This document shows, in pieces, positions 20,100-30,627 of a stretch of DNA of 64,000 bases; position 1 is the first letter of the stretch; each line of letters opens with the position of its first letter. The stretch is from Sphagnum compactum (Eukaryota > Bryophyta > Sphagnopsida > Sphagnales): the NCBI GenBank assembly GCA_965153455.1, contig OZ234493.1:62001-126000 (forward strand), read 5' to 3'. Below the pieces are notes generated by a model. The model made no database searches. It was given only the letters and a program-made list of their open reading frames with translations, and was not told the DNA's origin. The position numbers and the translations under genes are program-made.

Positions 20100-20868
20100 T
20101 GAGGACATCACCTTTATTTTAGTGGGGCGGAATCCCGTATAAAATGTACCACATCAAGTTGCAAGTGAAATAAAAAGGGCTTTAAAACTTCCAAGAGATT
20201 GTATCATGAAAAATTTGTTAAGGCAAATAGGGTTGTGGCATGGGACAAATGGAACTTTCTTGCGTAGGCCCAAATCAAAATCGGACTCCTACTTTGGGGT
20301 TGAGGAAACTTGGCCCCAAAAGAAGAGGCAAGCAAGGTGAGCTTGCGAAGACATGCACATGCCTTAAGTGCATCCCAAAAGGTTGGTTGGTAGTGTGGCC
20401 AACGCGGAAGTCATGACCCCGCTCGCATACTTTAAGTGTAGTTTGGGACTTGGGTTTGGCAAACCCAAATGTTGCTTCTCGTACCTTGATAAGCAAACCT
20501 TTTAGTTAAGGCTTGGTTGTTATGACCAAGGCGCGGGATAGGAAAAGGAGTCATGTCAAATAGCTTAGGTCAAGAGTAGACTTGACTTAAGTCCTCATGA
20601 GGGGAAGAAATGGAAAAAATTCCTCCCAAATGAGGGCTTCGTCAATTATGCTAGTTTAGTCTTTTGACGAAGCATGGGAAGAGGGTTTTCCACAAGACCC
20701 TCTTGGACTTGTCAAGAAAGTGTTGGAATCTTGGGGACGCCTAAGTTAGCTTGAGACAAGGTCCAAGCCGCAAAGAGTCGACAAATGGCCAAGGATCCGG
20801 AAGAAAGCAATTGCAATTGTATGAAGGAAAATTCTAAATGTCAATGAGGACATTGACCTCTTTCTTCT
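20100..20868 (+). other. Non-coding 3' region of the chromovirus
   Basis: Between the pol stop and the polypurine tract. No ORF of note; short direct words such as CATGAGG and GACTTGG recur. Typical of the 3' untranslated part of plant chromoviruses. Confidence 0.7.
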
Positions 20869-20880
20869 AGTGGGGGAGAG
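20869..20880 (+). other. Polypurine tract
   Basis: AGTGGGGGAGAG directly before the TG of the 3' LTR (20881), the expected plus-strand primer site. Confidence 0.88.
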
Positions 20881-21691
20881 TGTCGCAACCCCATTTTGGC
20901 CAAGTGTGGGGGTGAAGCCCAACACTTGGAAAAGTTAGAGGTTTGGAGCCCTCCGGGACTCCTGAATGTTCACAGCTCGACAGCAAGGCCCAAAACACCT
21001 CGCATTGAAGTGTTCTTGGTGTCATTGGAAAGTCTTGAAACTTAGATGTCGAAAATGGTCTTGCATTGGCCATTCGGACATCTGCAGCCCAAGTTATGGG
21101 CAAAAGAAGGGCCAAGAGTCAAACTGGCAGTTTGACTCCTGACCACTAAAAGTCAGTAATCGAACCTTTCCCAACGTCGCCTTAGAGATTGTGACATGGT
21201 GTTAGAAAGATCTCGACGAGGGCTACAATTTGGTTCAAACCTTGTTACGATCGGACTCTGCAGTCGGGAGTTATGGCTGTTCAAAGTTCCGAGAGTCCCG
21301 CCGGGACAATTTCGAGACTCCATTTCGGGAGTCCCAACAAAATGTGCCATTTGGATGTAGCCTCGGCGGCGAGCTGCAGAGAATACTATATGGGGGAAGG
21401 TGGTGGCTTCCCCCGAGTCCGGGCCGTGGTGAATCTTGTGTGTCCAAGTGCCCGTGGCTTGTCCCAACACCAAAGGGTGTCCCGAATGCTAAACTAACCT
21501 CTTGTGGTTGGTTTTTGGATGCAGATTCACACAAGCTAAGCTAGTCCCTCTTCGTAGTCTAATCCCTGGGCTCCCAACTCGACCCTCTACCCCTCTTTAG
21601 AGTTGGAAGCCGGAAGCGTGCCTTTCGGTCCTAACTTTCCGAAACTTCACATTGGTGAACCCTCAAGTGGGTTCACCCAAGGAGCGCGTCA
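20881..21691 (+). repeat. 3' LTR of plus-strand chromovirus (complete, 811 bp)
   Basis: Starts TGTCGCAACCCC after the polypurine tract and ends GAGCGCGTCA. It is the reference for the other LTR copies of this subfamily in the window. It is followed without spacer by another LTR of the sister subfamily. Confidence 0.92.
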
Positions 21692-22450
21692 CTTGGAGTT
21701 CTCCGGGACTCCCAAAAACTCAGAAGCAATTACAGGGGGTCAAAACACCTCGCCTTGAGGTGTTTTTTATATCAATAGAAAGTTCTTGAAGTGTAGATGT
21801 CTAAAATGGCCTTGCATTAGCCATTTGGACATTTGCAGCCCAAGTTATGGGCAAAAGAAGAGCCGAGAGTCAAAACTGGCAATTTGACTCCCAATCACTA
21901 AAAGTCAAGAATCGACCTCTTCTCAATGTCTGCAGAAAGAGTGCGACATGGCGTTGAAAAGCTCTCGAAGAGAGCTACAACTTTGGTTCAAAGATCACTC
22001 CAATCAGAGGTTGGAGCTGGGAGATACGAGCTCCCAAAGTTTCGGAACTCCAACCCGGGACAATTTCGGGACTCCAACTTGGGAGTCCCGGGAAAAAGAG
22101 CCATTCGGATGTAGCCTCCGCGGTGAGACGCAGAGAATAATATATGAGGGAGGTGGTGGCTTCCCCCGAGTCCGGGCCGTGGTGAGTCAAATGAGTCCAA
22201 CTTAGCCCGTGGCTTGTCCAAACACCAAAAAGGTGCAGAATGAGTTCTAACCAACTTGGGGTTGGTTTTGATGCAGATTTGAGTAGGTGAAACGCTTGTC
22301 CTCTTCCTAGTCTAATCCCGGGACTTCTAGCACGCCTCTCTACCCCTTTCTAGTGTTGGAAGTCGGGAGCGGCCCCCAAGTCCCAACTTTCCGCGACTCT
22401 ACATAGTTGAACCCTCAAGTGGGTTCAACGAGGGACTTAGGAGCGCGTCA
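21692..22450 (+). repeat. Chromovirus LTR remnant (5'-truncated)
   Basis: Same family, closer to the LTR at 2737-3555. It lacks about the first 70-80 bp and ends GAGCGCGTCA at 22450. It contains the self-complementary word ACACCTCGCCTTGAGGTGTT near 21745. Exon-like gene sequence begins within a few bases of its end, so the original insertion hit a gene. Confidence 0.85.
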
Positions 22451-22451
22451 T

Positions 22452-22575
22452 CATGAGAGCCACTTATTCAAGGAGCGAGGATTTTTGGATTCCTCTCAGC
22501 TCTTAAAAATAGAGCGGAATGGCAGTTTGCCAATGGATGACACTGCTAAGACTCATGTATCGCTGAGTGTTACCA
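22452..22575 (+). pseudogene. Exon-like island at the LTR boundary
   Basis: An open stretch reading ESHLFKERGFLDSSQLLK and then LPMDDTAKTHVSLS. Composition looks coding and unlike the AT-rich surroundings. It begins at the LTR end (22450) with no visible acceptor site, suggesting that the LTR insertion replaced or interrupted its start. I cannot name it. Proximity suggests it belongs to the hydrolase-like gene just downstream. Confidence 0.45.
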
Positions 22576-22832
22576 TATCATGGATTTATGTACAATGCCA
22601 AGAAGCCATCTTGATGATCATGGCTGCTAGTTCTGTGAGTTCTTTTTACCTTGCTGACTGGACCATTGTGATACTAATTTATTTCCAAGAGTTTTGGTTC
22701 AAATAGCCCATTCTATTACATTCGTAAACCAATTGGTGGCATCTCCTCTCAGTAAGTCTCCAATACTTTCTGGTGCTATGATCTGGACTTTGGTTACTGT
22801 GTAATATTTTGAATGTGGAATTTTGATGGCAG

Positions 22833-23134
22833 AGTCATTGGCCGGTACATCAGCTATGGCCACCTCGTGAGGACAAGCGAAGTATTGAAATGGATGTGGT
22901 CTTGTTCCGTGGGCTCCAATTAACTGCAAATGACAATGGTGATGCCTGGAAGGGCAGAGGGACACAACGAGGTCATGATGATGTATGTTGGCCTGAAGAA
23001 TGGCTGCCAATTGATTTGGGGGAAGCTGTGCACATTTTCTCAATTTCATACAATGCACATGTACTAGAAAGCTCCCCTCCTGGTCATGTATCACATATTG
23101 TGAATAATGTATACCAAATTCTCATCAATCCTAG
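22833..23134 (+). pseudogene. SERAC1-like alpha/beta-hydrolase exon
   Basis: A clear exon: acceptor TTTTGATGGCAG before 22833, open frame SHWPVHQLWPPREDKRSIEM, then DVVLFRGLQLTANDNGDAW, VCWPEEWLPIDLGEAV, ISYNAHVLESS and IVNNVYQILINP, and donor AG|GTATAAGT after 23134. The pattern of a hydrophobic strand with xGL, then CWPEEWLP, then a second strand with SYNA is that of plant SERAC1-like lipase/hydrolases, whose human relative acts in mitochondrial lipid remodelling. About 100 residues of the N-terminal half of the hydrolase fold. Both splice sites look usable, but downstream exons are damaged. Confidence 0.68.
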
Positions 23135-23370
23135 GTATAAGTCACCTTTCTTTGATTGTCAAAATGTCATGTTTGGGCAAATATAGTGGTTTCACTCACA
23201 AATATATCAAGCAACTAAAATTTTCAAATTTAGGATTTGTTACTCAATCGTTGTGTCATCTCTCAATCGTATAGAAAATCTGTACATTTATCAATGATAG
23301 TATATTGGCCAACTATAGATGGTGTTTCAACACTTCCTGAAAACTGAACATATCACAGTAATGTATAGTG

Positions 23371-23577
23371 CAGGGTGAATGGAATCATCCTTATTTGCTG
23401 AAATATGCTATGTTTTTAGAAATTGGTGTTAAAAAGCTTAGTTTTGAAAGTGGAAAGGGCCTTGACTTTCTAAAATCTGAAAATGCCACGAAGACAGTTG
23501 CAGTGCAGGAATGTGCAACGATTCTTTTGAGCGATGTCAGAGGTGTGCACTCGATGATATATTTCAGTCACACATAA
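23371..23577 (+). pseudogene. Exon-like island, possibly SERAC1-like, out of order
   Basis: After GTGCAG at 23365-23370 an open frame reads GEWNHPYLLKYAMFLEIG, then LSFESGKGLDFLKSEN and ECATILLSDVRGV, ending in TAA at 23575-23577. The start GGTGAATGGAATCATCC resembles the start of the next island (AGTATAAATGGCATCATCC), and the end resembles the segment that should come after the GHSFGG exon in SERAC1-like proteins. This hints at a duplicated or shuffled exon. Low certainty. Confidence 0.35.
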
Positions 23578-23654
23578 ATATAGACTTAACTAATATGAAA
23601 TGTGGAAATCAATTAAATATTTCCTCGAAGTTCAGTGTAGCAAATGAATATGTT

Positions 23655-23775
23655 TTGTGCAAGTATAAATGGCATCATCCTATTGTGTTAATAGGCCATA
23701 GTTTTGGAGGGTTGGTGTCGAAGAGCTTGGTTGTAAAATTGAAGAGGAAATCAACCATTAGAAATCGTATTAATT
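23655..23775 (+). pseudogene. SERAC1-like exon with GHSFGG nucleophile elbow
   Basis: The frame YKWHHPIVLIGHSFGGLVSK, followed by SLVVKLKRKS, contains the GxSxG serine-nucleophile motif of alpha/beta-hydrolases in the context seen in SERAC1-like proteins. No good donor site follows, and the frame continues into Lys/Asn-rich translation of AT-rich DNA. The His and Asp of the triad, expected in later exons, are not found nearby. With 22833-23134 this suggests a truncated hydrolase gene. Confidence 0.65.
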
Positions 23776-26700
23776 CCAAGCTTGCATGTACTTGTTCACT
23801 ATTATTCGTTCAATGCCTCTTACAAAACCAAGGAAAGAATAGAAGAATAAAAGAAAATACATTAGCACAAATTGAAAAAAATAGGGAAAAAAAAGATAAA
23901 TGATAAAAAAAAGAAACAAAGCAAAGAAGAGGTAAAATTGGGAAATATGGCCAAAAAAAAAATCCAGTAAGAAAAGGAAAAGAAGAATATAAAAAAGGAG
24001 AAAAAAAGGAAAACAAAAAATGAAGACTAGGGAAAAAGAGGGCAGGACAGAAATAAGGGGGAAAAATCTTTTTTTTTTTAAATTTAAAAGGGAAAGACAA
24101 ACAAGACAAACAAGAAGAAAGAAAAAATGGAAAGTGGGGTAGCTTATAATCGCCTGATAACCAAAAGAAAAATATTTTCCTTTGGAAGATTTATAAAATA
24201 AAATAAAAAAGATTTGTAAATTAAAAAGTCCCCTTGAAGAAAAATGTATATATATCGTTGACCTTTCACAATCTATGGAAATATATATATTATTTCAACA
24301 CCTCCACCTTTACATTTTCCTAAAATAACCTTCACCTCTTGTGCACCTCCTTTGAAGACCCCAAAAAAAAATCTTTGCATACCTTCACTCCCTTCTAGTT
24401 AAATAGCCCAAACATTAGAAAATTTCCTCATCGAAATTAAATCTTGCTTAAGGGGCCAATAGGATGGAGAGAGAAAAATAAAAAATAAATTACAACCTAA
24501 CCTTAAACCCACTTTGAACAAGAAATTTAATTTTTTTTTATAAAATCCCCCCCCCCCTTTTTATTTTAGGTTAGTTTAACCAAGTTTAAATGAACTTAGT
24601 CGGGTTGAATTTAATTAAATAAATTTAACTAGGTTTAGTTTATTTTAGTTCAGATAAAATGAATTAAACCAACCCTAAAAAAAACTCAAGGCGCACCCCC
24701 TCCCCCTGAACAATGAATAAATATAATACAACAATTCCCTTGGCCCCTCTCAATAGTAAAAAGTAATTTATGAAAGTTACAAGCAGTAAAAAAAGTAACA
24801 AAAAGTAACAAACAGTGAACCTTCAATAATAAAAAATAATTTACAGAAGTTACAAGCAGTAAAAAAATAACAAAAAGTAACAAAAAGTGAAAAAGGTCAA
24901 CAAAAATAGCCCCGCACTACAGGAAAACAGTCCCGCACTACGGTCTGTTTTTGGTGGTCAAACAGCCCCCAGCCCCGCACACTGCGAGCGTAGTGCGCAG
25001 ATCATATGTATAGGCCTAATTCTAAATTAAGTTATGGATAAGAAGATCAAAAACAAAATATGATGTGTGCACGATGTGAATGTAAATGAACTTTATTATT
25101 AAAACATGACAATAACACAACAAAATTATGACAAATATATGTATTCAAAACTATTGTTCAATAAAATGAAAGTAATGAGAAATTTTACTTCTATTTATAC
25201 CCCTTGGGCATTTCATTCAAAGAATTTTTTCCAGAAATTTGCGACCTGCATCTAGCCCATGTGTGCCCATATGCAGCCCCTGTGTGCCCATGTCCACCCC
25301 TGTGTGAATTATGAATGAACTAAGATTCTATTAGGAGTGAATTGAAATTCCACTAAAAGCAAATTGAAAATTAACTAAAAATTAACTTAAAGTCCATTAA
25401 ATTAATTAAAAATGAACTAAGAGGTAATTACAAGTGAATTGGAAATGAATTAAAGTTTAATTCGTAGCTTAATAAAAATGAACTAAAATTAAATTAGAAG
25501 TTAGGTACAAGTTTATTACGAATGTTCATATGAATGAACTCCATAGCATTGGCATTTGTGACAAGTAAATCCTTTCGAATAATCTTATTTTATTTTGGGT
25601 TTAACCTTTAGGGCCAATTTTTTATTATTATTTTATTTTAAGTGTCACATTTTTCTTAAATAATCCTAATGCATTTAATTACATATTTTACAAACTTGAA
25701 AGGTAGTACAACCAATATGAGATAAAAAAAAAGAAAGTTGCATCCTAGTTGCAATTCATTTGTAACTACTACGAGACCAATTCATGGGCAAACACTTAAA
25801 CTTTCAAATAGCTTTAAATTTTAATACATTATCTTTTTGCCTTTCCAATGCAAAAGGTTTTTTCTAATCCTTGATTTTGGCACACCCATGTTTGTTTAAA
25901 TTGCTTTAAAAACTAAAAAATGAAAAAGACGTGGTTGTCAAAAGTAAATGGGGTTAATGTTTGGTCATTAACCTAATTCACATTTTAAGATTCATCGCAT
26001 TCATCTTCTTCGTGGTTACTTTTTATTGTTCCTTTATCTCTAGAGCTTAAATGATTCCTGTAGATATTAACTTGATGCATCCGTTCCATTTTTGATCACT
26101 GAAAATGAACAAAAAACAAGGAAAATATCATATTTAGAAATAAAAGGTCATATTAAAAAAAAACATGTTTTGTGCTTCTTCTATGTTGTTCCTTTGCCTC
26201 TAGGGTTGAAACATGTAATGTAAAGTTCTCTTCGATGTTTAGAATAAAATATTTTAAGGTTTACAAAATAATATTTGTGGACATTCCAATGGAATTGATA
26301 ATACAATGTATACATTATTTGAATCCCTTTAGGATTACGCTTTCACTTTCAATAAATTATACAATTTGTAGGTGGTATCATAGTGTGTTGGTTGCAACGT
26401 AGTTAATGCTCAATCATATTGACGTTGAACGAAAGTCCCAAATTGGTGGATTGGTAGTATTTACATAGTGAAAACCTAATAGTAGTAGTTGTATTAATGG
26501 TAAGTTTAGTTGAAAATTAATTGTATAAAAGTTAAAAGTGCCATTTCGAATGGATGCTGAAAATGTGGACATGTGGCTTGACAATACGTGCCATTTTGTA
26601 CAGTTAACTCAAATGTAATCACACACAAAGTTGCACATGAAATCGCACATATAGGCCGCTCGTACAATAGTTGTACAATGTAATTATTGTGCAACTTGCT

Positions 26701-28007
26701 CACAAAGTCGAATATATTTGACCCTGACCATATAGACGATGTGTACATACATTTGTATAAGATCCCTTTTGCAATTGATGTGTAATTATAATAGAATTCA
26801 AATAACATGAATGTTTAAAACAAAAATAATTATATTTTTAGAAGGTAGTTGTAAGTTAATTGTATGGTAGTTTCCTATGAGTCCTTAGTTGTAAAGTAGT
26901 TAGCTTTCCATGGATATGATTTCTTATAGTGAACTTGCCCATATTTTTCGTTAACTACTTTCACCTTTTGTTTGTGATGAGATAGGGTACAAACATGTTC
27001 ATTATTGATGTGTTTTATCGTGCGTATGAATTCATGAAAAGGATTGTAAAAAAAATAGTTTTTTTTGTTTGTGTTTGGTTATTGCTAGAAGTTGCTTGAC
27101 ATGGTGCGCAATATGCATTTCATGTGTGAGTAGTTTGAATTTTAACCGTTGGGTCATTGAGTAGGAAAAATGCCAAAACGATTGAGTTGCAACAATGAGG
27201 AACCCAAAATAGTTTATTGTTTTACAACTTTTCCAATTGCGCGTTCTGAGTGATTTTTTGTTCAACGAGCTTTTCATTGACATTCTCTATTACGTGGCTC
27301 ATCCATGGTGCGGTAGTTGGTGCATTTGGTCTTCGCCACAATGTCAATAATTTCATCTATTTCCCCTTCCTTAGCAAGATCTTTCAAATCAGAATTTGAG
27401 AATGCATTAAAACCTATCACAAAATTCACAAGGTTGGAAACCCTAACCCCCGCCCTAAACCCCTGTGAACTCTAAAGATTCCTAAGAATGGAAATTTCAA
27501 TTGATCCACATGATTGCAATGATCATCGTGGCATCGAGAAAAATCCAAAATAATGAAACCAAATCACTAAATAACAACCGCAATGACTATACTATAACTT
27601 CGCATGCTTTTTGCAAATCCTAGTAAAATAACATATGACATGCCAAATTGAAAAAATGCACCAAAAATTTGCCATTTACAAGGTTAAGGATTCAAGGTTT
27701 ACAAGTTTTGAAATATTGTTATAATAGTTGTAACACATCTCATCGTTGAGTTGAAATAAAAAGTTAGCTCGCAGAAAACAAACATAAATACAGTTGTTGC
27801 CAAGGGATTGGTGCGCTTGGGTTCCGTGACGAAGGACCGAGGGCATGACAACATGAAATGGTACAAAGAGCATGGCAACCCATTCCTCTATTCCAAAAGG
27901 AAAAAAAAGGCTCTTCTGTGGCAACTTTAGAATTTTGTCCCTGCATCTCGTTAGCATGCAAACTCACCTGTGCTCTAACATTTGTTGGAGTTGGGTTTTC
28001 CAAACAG
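23776..28007. other. AT-rich stretch without a gene; small repeats
   Basis: Purine-rich DNA (about 23820-24180), an 11-base C run near 24547, and a tandem repeat of about 70 bp (24762-24896, built on AAGTTACAAGCAGTAAAAAA). A GC-richer segment with GCACTAC/GTAGTGC inverted words lies near 24910-25005. A degenerate short-period repeat on AATGAACTAA lies at 25310-25510. ORFs here are up to 100 codons, without family resemblance or splice support. Confidence 0.55.
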
Positions 28008-28968
28008 GCACCGTCCTGTTTGCTTTGTGAAGAATAGTCCCAAGTCCATGGATGCTGCAAAACTGGCAGGATTCGCTGACCTGAAAGTGAGTGGATTCTT
28101 CTCCTTACCAATCTTTTGTTGTTGTCTGTTTTCAATTGTTGTATGAATTCTGTGCAAAAGCCAGCAAAAGAATCACTAATGTAGCAGAGAAAATTCGCAC
28201 AATTAGCGGTTACCATGAATGCTGTAATGGAGCTTCTTCAGGTCTAAGAATGCTTGGGGAATGGGTTTCCGGAACTCTTGGGCAACAAATTAAGCAAATG
28301 ATGAGCTTTCTGTTCTTTCAACAGGAAGATGCAAAGTGCTTGATCAAGCTTTTCTTCAACTTTCCTTAGTTGTAAAGCATGCATTGCTTCCAATTGTGTA
28401 TGATTATGAATCTAGGGCATGCAGTTTTGTGTCCCATATCTATTTGGCTGCCCCATAAATGCATTGCTTGCACACTTTTTGGATGTTTGTTGCGAGACTC
28501 CAGATTGACCACAGCAATGGTTTTTTGACCCAATGCAGGACTTTGATCATGATGTTTTAGGAGCACTTACAGTATGCACAACTGATGTAGAACCTTCTGA
28601 CAAGCATGATGATAAACGGATAAGGATTGATGTTGCATCTGCTTCTTCTGAGAAGGAGCGAAAGGGCCGGGTTCGCATGCCTGGCTTATCTTTGGATTCG
28701 CTCATTCTGCATTTTTTTTCAGCATTGACATCTAAAACTTCTTCCCAGATTTACTCTATAGAGTGTCATTCTCTCAGAATATAGTCATGCTATCAGCTGC
28801 CAGTGTTCAGGATTTCTACCGCACCTTATTTGGAATGACAATGCTAGTCACAAAGATGACAACAATAGTCTGGGGGCTAACTAGGTCAGGTCTGTTGCTG
28901 CTGCAGGTGATGTTGTACAATGCAAAGTTGTGGGAGAAGACTCTTCAGAGCTTTGACCTTAAACCCTA
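28008..28968 (+). other. Cluster of exon-like islands, unassigned
   Basis: 28008-28086 has acceptor AAACAG and donor GTGAGT around an open frame (VCFVKNSPKSMDAAKLAGF). About 28150-28290 reads KRITNVAEKIRTISGYHECC and then LRMLGEWVSGTLGQQIKQ. 28539-28715, after acceptor CAATGCAG, reads DFDHDVLGALTVCTTDVEP and then ERKGRVRMPGLSLDSLIL. 28795-28968 is weaker. The composition is coding-like and distinct from the flanks. They may be exons of one gene, possibly continuing the hydrolase-like gene at 22.8 kb, but I could not join them in consistent phases. Confidence 0.4.
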
Positions 28969-28982
28969 AACCCTAAACCCCT
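28958..28982. repeat. Interstitial telomere-like repeat (three units)
   Basis: TTAAACCCTAAACCCTAAACCCC: about three CCCTAAA units of the plant telomere type. Too short to be a telomere remnant with certainty. It could be repair filler or a telo-box. Confidence 0.7.
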
Positions 28983-30609
28983 CAGACTGTGCATGGAGAT
29001 TTGCGATAATGATATATTGAACGAGTTTTAACTTGAATGTCCATCCATGTAGAACCCGCTTTCGGTATAAAGGTATTTTCCATGTTGGCCCGTCCGAATT
29101 AATTTATGCAACAAACAACACCTAAGCCAAAACCAGTTCAACATGCACATTTGACAGAACAACAAAGGCAACTTCTGCCAAAAAATACAAATTTTGGAAA
29201 TGCTGAAAATTTCAAATTTTACTTTTCTCAAAAAAAAATTGTGAAGGAAATTGAAGAATATTTTTATTTTTGAAATGCAATTTTCAATTTTACTTAATTA
29301 TTCAGCAGACATGTGTTGAAGCCACCCCTGTACTACAGTCTTATGCAATGTTCATTGGTGGGGTAGGGAGAATTAGCTAGCTACTCTAAGAATTGACCTG
29401 AGAATTGGGACATCCAGTGGAGGAACGAAAACACCCCAACAAAAAAAATAGTCCCACCTATGTGACTCCATGTTTCTTTTAGTAAATTTTTAATGCAGCC
29501 AAAACAAGATCATCCATAAGAAGGTGCAGAAAAAGTGGCCATCATCATGGGGAGGATTTAGCCAAATATGATTATAACCCAAATATGAAATGAAAAGATT
29601 TAGTCATCCTTCTATATTTTTGGTTGTACGTATAGAAATACAATATTGGTATCTAACAATTTGTACTATTTGTTCCTTCACTTCTAGCCATTTTTTTCAT
29701 TTCCAAGCTTTTTATTTTAAATTTTGGTGAGTTTAAAAAAAGGCTGATGTCAATAAAGATACCTGCAATTATTACTCTCCACTGGCCATAGGGAACTTGC
29801 CTCCTTTGGCATGAGGATTTTTGGTCCTAAAGATAACCTTCTCCAAATTTCAACTGCCACCAATTCCAACAATTCGATTCAACATGGTTCACAAAGGAAT
29901 CCATGATCACAAACAAGTAGCCATAAACCCATGCCATGACCAAGATGGCTGGATGCTTGTTTGCAATTGCTCATAATAAAGCATAAGACAAAGGAAGTAA
30001 TCGACCATGTTACTAAAGTGAAAACTTTTGGCAAGGAGCAGAGGTGTCAACAAATTCTTGCCATCGCATCGGCATGAAATTGATCAGAAACACAACATTA
30101 GCGCATTTCAAGTCCAAAGTATGGCATTTTGATTGACTGGCTTCAATGAGGCTATTTGGGGAACATGGGTCTTCTTCGCAACATGATGCCACCATATATG
30201 CTTATATGGCTTACGTGGAGTACTGACCAGTTGCTACTTATGAAGACAATAATTCTTCATTCATTGTGCAACCTTATTCTACAAGGTTTCTACAACATCT
30301 TTCCTTTTCTTTTTTTTCTTTTTCTTTTTTCCCCATTTTCCAACTTCAAACTTTCTATCCATTATGTGACTTTCTTTTTCAAAATTTCCTCCACCATGCA
30401 ATATTTCTTAGCATGTGGAAAAGTTTATCAAATGGATGAAAATTTGTAAAAACGTTGCATTATGGGTGAGAATTTGCTGACTGAAGATGAGAAGTTGAGG
30501 GCATATTCATCCATTATTTGCAACCTTCAAAATATTCATCATGCAATGTTCCCACCTTCCTTTGGGGAAAAGAACGAGAAGTTGAGTAGCAATATCTCAT
30601 TTGGAAGGA

Positions 30610-30627
30610 GGGGGGGGGGGGGGGGGG
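30610..30627 (+). repeat. Run of 18 G
   Basis: An uninterrupted 18-base G run just past the end of the first duplicated block. Copy B has no such run. It could form quadruplex structure or be a sequencing-prone homopolymer. Confidence 0.8.

Larger units (their letters stand above)
14977..21691 (+). mobile_element. Near-complete chromovirus (Ty3/gypsy) element
   Basis: A 5'-truncated 5' LTR (14977-15578), PBS (15581-15592), gag, protease, RT, RNase H, integrase and chromodomain, a 0.77-kb non-coding 3' region, a polypurine tract (20869-20880) and a complete 3' LTR (20881-21691). The two LTRs are nearly identical by eye over their shared 600 bp, with only scattered differences, so insertion was fairly recent on the scale of this nest. 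Coding sequence is broken by a 2-bp deletion near 16766, TAA at 17413, a 1-bp deletion near 17897 and TAA at 18957. The 3' LTR abuts another LTR at 21692, so this element probably landed in an older LTR or recombined with it. Confidence 0.92.

Noticed and set aside
24900-25010. GCACTAC/GTAGTGC words as transposon terminal inverted repeats
   Set aside because: Short, imperfect and without a matching distal end or target duplication.
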